Origin: Oscillospiraceae bacterium
Lineage (GTDB): Bacteria > Bacillota_A > Clostridia > Oscillospirales > Acutalibacteraceae
DNA length: 6,351 nucleotides
NCBI GenBank assembly: GCA_003519645.1
Contig: DOWI01000453.1
Location: 1,341 to 7,691, forward strand
Direction: 5' to 3'
In this document: in pieces, positions 1 to 4,473 of the stretch
Layout: each line of letters begins with the position of its first letter
How positions within the stretch are numbered: the stretch's first letter is position 1
The notes under the pieces: generated by a model
Databases searched by the model: none
What the model saw: only the letters and a program-made list of their open reading frames with translations
Told to the model about the DNA's origin: nothing
Program-made: the position numbers and the translations under genes

Positions 1-27
1 ATTTAATTCACCCAAGGTAGAGCAGGA

Positions 28-609
28 TCAAACCGAGGAGGCTATTGAATCTTCTATTACTTCATCCAAAGTAGTTTCCTGCATTTCAGACTCTTCATCC
101 TTTTGAGGAAGGGGAGGCAATTCATCCAGTGAGGACACACCAAAACATCTAAGAAAATCGACTGTTGTTCCATATAACAGCGGGCGTCCGGGCAGTTCCA
201 ACCGTCCCTTTTCTTCGATTAGATTTTTTGCAACTAGCCCCTGTACAACCGCACTGCAGTCCACACCACGTACTTGGTCAATAAAAGCGCGAGTAACAGG
301 TTGATTGTATGCAGCAATCGCTAAAACTTCCATAGCCGCCTGTGATAAAGGTGTATTTTTCCTAATATCCAACGCCTTTCGAATATATTCCGCATAGGCT
401 GACTTGGTACACATTTGAAAGCTGTCGGCAAGACGCAGTATCATTAGACCGCCTGTTCTTGTATTGATATCCTGCATCAAATCATCTGTTAAACGTTCCA
501 CCGTATCATAATCTATCTCCAAAACCTCCGCCAGACGGGAGATTTCAACCGGTTCGCCGCTAGCAAACAGTACAGCTTCAATAATTGCCTGATATTGCTT
601 TATTTCCAT
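28..609 (-). CDS. scpB: Segregation and condensation protein B (ScpB)
   Basis: ScpB is a winged-helix (kleisin-associated, KITE-type) protein that dimerises, binds ScpA and completes the SMC-ScpAB complex that compacts and separates new chromosome origins in the cytoplasm. The 193-residue product has the usual length and layout. An N-terminal winged helix begins with IIEAVLFASGEPV (about residues 9-21). The conserved stretch PLSQAAMEVLAIAAYNQPVT (about 88-107) is followed by IDQVRGVDC and GRPLLYGTT, which are hallmarks of the second winged helix. The tail is acidic and low in complexity (DEESEMQETTLDEVIEDS), as is common in ScpB. The start codon overlaps the scpA stop by one base (TGATG), so translation is probably coupled. 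The gene is complete, with stop TGA at 28-30. Only 27 bases follow it, so the next gene of the operon, if any, is not visible. Identification is firm. Confidence 0.96.
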   Translation of the reverse strand: MEIKQYQAIIEAVLFASGEPVEISRLAEVLEIDYDTVERLTDDLMQDINTRTGGLMILRLADSFQMCTKSAYAEYIRKALDIRKNTPLSQAAMEVLAIAAYNQPVTRAFIDQVRGVDCSAVVQGLVAKNLIEEKGRLELPGRPLLYGTTVDFLRCFGVSSLDELPPLPQKDEESEMQETTLDEVIEDSIASSV

Positions 610-1364
610 CAGGTTTCACGCCTTTCAGTAATCAGGAGATTATTTTCCTTCTTTCTGCCTGTACCCTCAATCATATAGACATTCCGGTTTTCGCCTTCAC
701 CTTCAACCCCGATACGGCAAGCCTTGACAAGTTCCAGAAGAGCCAAGAACGTAGCAACCAATTCGGACCTGCTTTCTGCCTTTTCAAACAGATTGAAATA
801 TCGCATTTTTTTATTTTTATAAAGACGGCGCAGAACAAAGATAATTTTTGAAGATACCGAGACAATCCGCCTTGAAACAATTCCGCTGAATGCCTTAGCA
901 GGCGGTGGCAAACGGCGTTTCCCCCTTCCTGCAGCAGCAAGATAAGCATTCAAAATGGTTTCCGGAGGGTGAATGCGGCGGTATGTGCGATCCGGTTCAA
1001 TTTCAGCCGGGTTTCGCACAAATAGGCTACCTCCCACATTTTGTCCTGCGAGACGGCCAGCAGCCTCCAGACAAAGCTGGTATTCCATAAGCTCGCCACT
1101 GAGCTCGCGGCGCATTTCTTCAGCTTCATCATGCTTCGGAAGAAGCATCGCGGTCTTAATATGAACAAGTCGTGCAGCCATTTCCAGAAATTCGGCAGCA
1201 ACCTCAAGATTGATGCTTTTCCATTCTTCTATCGTCCGCATATATTGCTCAAGCAGCTCTGCAATCGGGATATCCAAAATATTTAATTTGTGCTTTTGAA
1301 CAAGATGCAAAAGCAAATCGAGAGGCCCCTCGAATCCGGGAATTTTATAGGATATTGTTTCCAT
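609..1364 (-). CDS. scpA: Segregation and condensation protein A (ScpA)
   Basis: ScpA is the kleisin subunit of bacterial condensin. Its N-terminus binds the SMC neck, its C-terminal winged helix binds the SMC head, and its middle binds the ScpB dimer. The 251-residue product matches the family's usual length. The N-terminal signature FEGPLDLLLHLVQKHKLNI (about residues 11-29) is typical. It is followed by AAEFLEMAARLVHIKTAMLLP (about 56-76), the family's most conserved helix, then a variable charged middle, and a C-terminal winged helix around RSELVATFLALLELVKACRI (about 198-217). The start is supported by an AGGAG ribosome binding site at 1370-1374, five bases upstream of the ATG. The gene begins 27 bases after the M50 protease stop with no terminator between them, so all three minus-strand genes are probably co-transcribed. 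The last ten or so residues (LLITERRET) overlap the region carrying the scpB ribosome binding site. Confidence 0.97.
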   Translation of the reverse strand: METISYKIPGFEGPLDLLLHLVQKHKLNILDIPIAELLEQYMRTIEEWKSINLEVAAEFLEMAARLVHIKTAMLLPKHDEAEEMRRELSGELMEYQLCLEAAGRLAGQNVGGSLFVRNPAEIEPDRTYRRIHPPETILNAYLAAAGRGKRRLPPPAKAFSGIVSRRIVSVSSKIIFVLRRLYKNKKMRYFNLFEKAESRSELVATFLALLELVKACRIGVEGEGENRNVYMIEGTGRKKENNLLITERRET

Positions 1365-1369
1365 AATTT

Positions 1370-1374
1370 CTCCT
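1370..1374 (-). promoter_or_regulatory. Ribosome binding site of scpA
   Basis: Read on the minus strand this is AGGAG, five bases before the ATG at 1364-1362. It fixes the scpA start and lies in the short gap after the M50 protease stop. Confidence 0.8.
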
Positions 1375-1391
1375 GATAAACTGGAATCTAC

Positions 1392-2054
1392 TTATAATCC
1401 AAGAATTCTGAAAAATAAATTGTAAATCGGATTTGCAATTCTGGTAAGAACGCCTCCGAATCTGTCGGAAACAACTAAAACGAAAAAGGCGATTGTAATA
1501 TACCATTGATAGCGCTCAATAAAGAACACCCATCTTGGAGGTAGAAAGCTGGAAGCGATCCGATAGCCGTCAAGGGGTGGCACAGGCATAAGATTAAAAA
1601 CTGCAAGAATAATATTGGTATAAGCAAAGTTTACTATAAATAATGATAGAAAATAATAAAACATATCTGAAGAAGAAGCAAATAATATTAAACGAAATAT
1701 TAACAGGGATAAAAAGCCTAGGATGAAATTTGATAACGGGCCGGCAAAGGATGTCAATATAGTTCCTTTTTTATAATCTCGAAAATTACGCGGGTTGACT
1801 GGAACAGGCTTTGCATAGCCAAACCCAATCAAAAAAATTAATGCTGTTCCTATTACATCAAGATGTGCAAACGGATTTAAGGTTAATCGACCGTTCCAGC
1901 GTGCGGTTTGGTCACCCATGCGATCCGCGACATAAGCATGCGAAAATTCGTGAATTGGCAGGGCTACGAGAATAACCATGGCATATGCAAAAAACACCAG
2001 AATGAGACCTATTAAATCGAGTGAATCCCAATTATTGATCATATAGTACAGCAT
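1392..2054 (-). CDS. Site-2 protease family (M50) intramembrane metalloprotease
   Basis: This is an integral membrane zinc metalloprotease of family M50, the fold used for regulated intramembrane proteolysis of membrane-bound regulators. Its substrate cannot be deduced. The 220-residue protein has about five hydrophobic segments (roughly residues 13-34, 65-82, 98-125, 131-155 and 180-196). The first contains the zinc-binding HEFSH (H35, E36, H39), the HExxH motif. A conserved AGPLSNF lies at about 104-110. The second metal-site motif NLMPVPPLDG is at 154-163, with D162 the expected third ligand. No PDZ domain or large extracytoplasmic insert is present, so it belongs to the short, minimal M50 group rather than the RseP type, and it lacks features that would mark it as SpoIVFB. 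The start at 2054 is supported by GGGAG seven bases upstream. A second ATG four codons in (2042) is less well placed. It is the first gene of the operon with scpA and scpB, a neighbourhood I recall as common in Clostridia. The functional link to condensin is unknown. Confidence 0.92.
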   Translation of the reverse strand: MLYYMINNWDSLDLIGLILVFFAYAMVILVALPIHEFSHAYVADRMGDQTARWNGRLTLNPFAHLDVIGTALIFLIGFGYAKPVPVNPRNFRDYKKGTILTSFAGPLSNFILGFLSLLIFRLILFASSSDMFYYFLSLFIVNFAYTNIILAVFNLMPVPPLDGYRIASSFLPPRWVFFIERYQWYITIAFFVLVVSDRFGGVLTRIANPIYNLFFRILGL

Positions 2055-2061
2055 AATAAAA

Positions 2062-2066
2062 CTCCC
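2062..2066 (-). promoter_or_regulatory. Ribosome binding site of the M50 protease gene
   Basis: On the minus strand this reads GGGAG, seven bases before the ATG at 2054-2052. The spacing favours this start over the in-frame ATG four codons downstream. Confidence 0.7.
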
Positions 2067-2075
2067 AGCAATTAA

Positions 2076-2100
2076 AAAATATGACTTAAAATATGACTTA
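2076..2100. repeat. 12-bp tandem duplication in the M50-scpAB leader
   Basis: The unit AAAATATGACTT occurs twice in perfect tandem (2076-2087 and 2088-2099), and one further base matches the start of a third copy. It lies downstream of the predicted minus-strand transcription start and just upstream of the M50 ribosome binding site, so it would be present in the mRNA leader. It could be a slippage product or a repeated regulator site. Its role is unknown. Confidence 0.85.
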
Positions 2101-2126
2101 CTGTAAATAATCTTTATTGTTTTAGT

Positions 2127-2155
2127 ATTATACTGGAAATCTATAATAAATACAA
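2127..2155 (-). promoter_or_regulatory. Sigma-A-type promoter of the M50-scpA-scpB operon
   Basis: Read on the minus strand, a perfect -10 box TATAAT (2132-2127) is preceded after exactly 17 bases by TTGTAT (2155-2150), a partial match to the -35 consensus. Transcription would start near 2120, giving a leader of about 65 bases. The perfect -10 box and ideal spacing are the main support. The -35 box matches only its first three bases. Confidence 0.65.
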
Positions 2156-2181
2156 GTGGACGAGTGAATCCTCTATTTTGT

Positions 2182-2198
2182 CTTGAAATATTTTCAAG
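2182..2198. repeat. 17-bp palindrome between the divergent promoters
   Basis: CTTGAAA (2182-2188) and TTTCAAG (2192-2198) are perfect inverted arms around a 3-base centre. No T-run follows, so it is not a terminator. It sits about 27 bases upstream of the minus-strand -35 box and about 70 bases upstream of the plus-strand -35 box. It could be a binding site for a dimeric regulator, but AT-rich palindromes of this size also arise by chance. Confidence 0.5.
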
Positions 2199-2225
2199 TT
2201 TGGGCTGAATTCAGGAATCCGAATA

Positions 2226-2247
2226 GAATTGCACGAATTGCACAATT
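2226..2247 (+). repeat. 9-bp direct repeat upstream of the moxR promoter
   Basis: The unit GAATTGCAC is present twice in perfect tandem (2226-2234 and 2235-2243), followed by AATT, a partial third copy lacking its first G. It ends about 24 bases upstream of the moxR -35 box and shares its last bases with the adjoining palindrome. This is a plausible place for an activator or repressor to bind, but no known site was recognised. Confidence 0.6.
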
Positions 2248-2260
2248 ACAGAACTGTAAT
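2245..2260. promoter_or_regulatory. Candidate operator: 16-bp palindrome upstream of the moxR promoter
   Basis: ATTACAG (2245-2251) and CTGTAAT (2254-2260) are perfect 7-base inverted arms separated by AA. The element ends ten bases before the -35 box at 2271. Size, symmetry and position suit a dimeric helix-turn-helix regulator. It resembles the TACA-NN-TGTA boxes of CopY/BlaI repressors, but here four bases (GAAC) separate TACA and TGTA, so that assignment does not hold. The regulator is unknown. Confidence 0.5.
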
Positions 2261-2270
2261 CCCAAATGTA

Positions 2271-2299
2271 TGGACAAGCATTTGAGCTGAATGTATAAT
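2271..2299 (+). promoter_or_regulatory. Sigma-A-type promoter of the moxR-DUF58-transglutaminase operon
   Basis: TGGACA (2271-2276) matches five of six bases of the -35 consensus. After exactly 17 bases comes a perfect TATAAT (2294-2299). Transcription would begin near 2306, leaving a leader of about 60 bases before the moxR start at 2366. The position also shows that the in-frame ATG at 2291 lies upstream of the likely transcription start. Confidence 0.75.
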
Positions 2300-2365
2300 A
2301 GTAATTATTGGCGGTATTGCTGTATGTTTCAAATTAATGGCTCCGGCATATTGAAAGGCAGGAAA

Positions 2366-3304
2366 ATGAACATGCATCCCACAGAACTTCTTAACCGTAT
2401 ACGCAATAATATCCGAAAAGTCATAATCGGCAAAGATAATGTTATCGATCACCTTTTGATCTCTCTTTTATGTTCGGGCCATGTACTGATTGAGGACATT
2501 CCCGGCACTGGTAAAACAACCTTGGTGTCGGCACTTGCCGCTTCTCTGGGTTGCTCATTCAGGAGAATTCAGTTCACACCCGATGTTCTGCCTTCAGATA
2601 TTACGGGTTTTAATATGTTCAATCTTAAAACAGGCGAGCAGGAGTTTCATCCGGGCTCCATTATGCATCAGATCATTCTTGCGGACGAAATCAACCGCAC
2701 CAGTCCCAAAACGCAGTCTGCACTTCTCGAAGTCATGCAGGAAAATCAGGTCACGGTTGACGGTAAGACCTACGATGCACCCCGCCCGTTTATGGTGCTT
2801 GCCACGCAGAACCCAGTTGATATGGCAGGCACTTATCCGCTGCCTGAAGCCCAGCTTGACCGCTTTATCATGTGCATATCAATCGGATATCCTTCTCATG
2901 AGGAGGAGGTTCAGATACTCACAAATCATCGTACCCGCCGCATATCCGAAACCTTATCACCGGTTGTGACTGCACGGGACGTGCTGAATATGCAGCAGGA
3001 GTTGGAGACAATCAAATGCTCCCGTGCTGTAATGGATTATATAACTGCCATATCTGAGGCCACGAGATCCATGCAGGGGATCAGAATCGGGATCAGCCCC
3101 CGCGGTTCCATTGCCCTCATGCTTGCCTCAAAGGCATGTGCCATGCTGGACGGGCGCACATTTGTCTTGCCGGATGATGTTCAGCGCATGGCTGATCCTG
3201 TTTTGTGCCACCGCCTGATTTTAAAGGACAAGTCAGGACAGCAGTCGTCTCAGTCGGTTATTGCCTCAATACTCCACTCCACCAAAATTCCTGCGGCAAG
3301 ATGA
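2366..3304 (+). CDS. MoxR-family AAA+ ATPase
   Basis: MoxR ATPases are cytoplasmic AAA+ proteins thought to act as chaperones that remodel or activate partner proteins, commonly ones with von Willebrand A-like domains encoded beside them. All key elements are present in the 312-residue product. Walker A is EDIPGTGKTT (43-52, K50). Walker B is IILADE (103-108), followed by the family signature INRTSPKTQSALLEVMQE. Sensor 1 is LATQNP (N149). An arginine finger lies in EAQLDRF (R166), and sensor 2 in GISPRGSIAL (R246). The start at 2366 has AAAGG seven bases upstream and gives the usual family N-terminus. The ATG at 2372 is equally possible, the one at 2324 would add 14 atypical residues, and the one at 2291 coincides with the promoter -10 box. 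The stop overlaps the DUF58 start (ATGA). It is the counterpart in position and family of B. subtilis yeaC; the exact substrate is not known. Confidence 0.95.
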   Translation: MNMHPTELLNRIRNNIRKVIIGKDNVIDHLLISLLCSGHVLIEDIPGTGKTTLVSALAASLGCSFRRIQFTPDVLPSDITGFNMFNLKTGEQEFHPGSIMHQIILADEINRTSPKTQSALLEVMQENQVTVDGKTYDAPRPFMVLATQNPVDMAGTYPLPEAQLDRFIMCISIGYPSHEEEVQILTNHRTRRISETLSPVVTARDVLNMQQELETIKCSRAVMDYITAISEATRSMQGIRIGISPRGSIALMLASKACAMLDGRTFVLPDDVQRMADPVLCHRLILKDKSGQQSSQSVIASILHSTKIPAAR

Positions 3305-4473
3305 CCAAGCGCGGGATCTGTTGTTTGATTGTCTTTGCGCTGCTGCTACTTCTGGCTCTTGCCACCGGCCTCAGCGAAATATTTCTGGTTGTTTTCTGTC
3401 TTGGTATCGTTTTTGGGTTCGCTCTAATTTCGGCCACTGCGGGCGTTTTTGCGATGCAAGTTAAATATATTCTGCCGGACAACATTGTTGTCCGCGGCGA
3501 TACAGCGCCATTTGGACTGTACTTTTCCGGTACAGTCATTCTGCCTGTGATTGTTCGAATCAAACTTATATATCCCACCAATAACAGGAGGCAATGTGCC
3601 GCTCTATTTTGGGGAAAGAATCATAAGTCACTGTTTTACCGGTCTCTTTGTTCACATCGAGGATTATGGACATTCGGTATAGAGTCGGCGCATAGCTGTG
3701 ATGTTTTTGGTTTTTTCTCCCTTACCATATCCAAGCGTAAGCTGTCACATGCCTTTGCATCGGTTACGGTTTACCCCCGCGTTTATGATATTCCGGGTAC
3801 ACCTCCCCCACCAACACCCACCATGGATTACAACGAATATAATTCCATCATATCCGATAGTGGAGACAACTTTACCGATACACGTCTGTATCGTGACGGA
3901 GATCCGCTTAAAAGAATACATTGGAAGCTTTCGATGCGTACTCAAAAGCTTCATACCAGAAAATATGAGATGTCGGTGGACCGTATGGTCGGGATCGTCA
4001 TTGACACCAATGAAATGTCGGATAATCTATTTGAGACTTTGAATTATGCAGATATGGCTGCTGAATGCGCGGCTTCCCTAACTTCCTTTTTTTCCGACGG
4101 CGGTCATACCGTTCGGATTTGTCCCTCCGGTGATTTCAGTGGAGCAATTATATATACAAAAAATGAATTCAGCCTTGCAAATAAACTTCTGGCAACAACA
4201 GAATTTGGGACAAATGAATCAATTGAGACAACAATTCATAATCTTCTGAATGATATTTATTATTTCAGTTTCTTTTATGTTATCACGCCCACGCCTTCTT
4301 CAAATCTAATTGATTCATTATCACGTCTGACTTCAATGCAATGTAATGTATCAATTATTTATCCCGATGCAACCCAACCTGCCAGCGCTTGTGACGCTGC
4401 ATACAACGGCGTAAATCTTATCGCAATCGCGCACTCTCAGAACATACCCGAAAGACTGGGGGAAAGCATATGA
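3301..4473 (+). CDS. DUF58 domain membrane-anchored protein
   Basis: DUF58 proteins accompany MoxR ATPases and have a von Willebrand A-like fold; they are probable MoxR partners of unsettled function. The 390-residue product starts MTKRG and has two hydrophobic segments (about 7-23 and 26-50). The positive N-terminus suggests that both ends, and therefore the large soluble part, are cytoplasmic. A beta-rich stretch spans roughly 53-160, followed by a proline-rich linker (GTPPPPTPT, 166-174). The DUF58 signature is TRLYRDGDPLKRIHWKLSMR (194-213), continuing to KYE at 223. Next comes the first strand of the A-like fold, GIVIDTNEMS (231-240), where the usual metal-site pattern DxSxS is not conserved. 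The ATG at 3301 overlaps the moxR stop (ATGA). A longer in-frame start at 3205 would lie deep inside moxR. No clear ribosome binding site precedes 3301, which fits coupling to moxR translation. It is comparable to B. subtilis yeaD. Confidence 0.9.
   Translation: MTKRGICCLIVFALLLLLALATGLSEIFLVVFCLGIVFGFALISATAGVFAMQVKYILPDNIVVRGDTAPFGLYFSGTVILPVIVRIKLIYPTNNRRQCAALFWGKNHKSLFYRSLCSHRGLWTFGIESAHSCDVFGFFSLTISKRKLSHAFASVTVYPRVYDIPGTPPPPTPTMDYNEYNSIISDSGDNFTDTRLYRDGDPLKRIHWKLSMRTQKLHTRKYEMSVDRMVGIVIDTNEMSDNLFETLNYADMAAECAASLTSFFSDGGHTVRICPSGDFSGAIIYTKNEFSLANKLLATTEFGTNESIETTIHNLLNDIYYFSFFYVITPTPSSNLIDSLSRLTSMQCNVSIIYPDATQPASACDAAYNGVNLIAIAHSQNIPERLGESI

Larger units (their letters stand above)
2055..2365. 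other. Divergent intergenic region with two promoters and several repeats
   Basis: This 311-base AT-rich stretch separates the two operons and holds no convincing gene. From left to right it contains the ribosome binding site of the M50 gene, a 12-bp tandem duplication, a minus-strand promoter, a 17-bp palindrome, a 9-bp direct repeat, a 16-bp palindrome, a plus-strand promoter and the moxR leader. The two transcription starts would lie near 2120 (minus) and 2306 (plus), leaving about 185 bases between them for regulators. Confidence 0.8.

Noticed and set aside
1..27. Start of a further minus-strand gene after scpB
   Set aside because: In Clostridia another gene often follows scpB, but these 27 bases show no ATG on the minus strand, and the candidate TTG and GTG frames run into stop codons.
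2182..2198. Inverted repeat as a transcription terminator
   Set aside because: The arms are only 7 AT-rich bases with no T-run on either side, and the flanking genes diverge, so no terminator is expected here.
2245..2260. CopY/BlaI-type operator
   Set aside because: Those boxes have two bases between TACA and TGTA, and here there are four. No such repressor gene is in the window.
2291..2365. Upstream extension of the MoxR protein to the in-frame ATG at 2291 or 2324
   Set aside because: The 2291 ATG overlaps the -10 box region of the best promoter, so it would not be in the mRNA. The 2324 start would add 14 residues not typical of the family, while 2366 has AAAGG at good spacing.
2246..2452. 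Minus-strand open frame across the intergenic region and the start of moxR
   Set aside because: It overlaps the moxR promoter and 5' end, its predicted product resembles no known protein, and no suitable start context was seen.
3205..3300. Upstream extension of the DUF58 protein to the in-frame ATG at 3205
   Set aside because: This would overlap moxR by 100 bases and put an odd 32-residue tail before the membrane anchor. The ATGA overlap at 3301 matches the identical junction at 4470.
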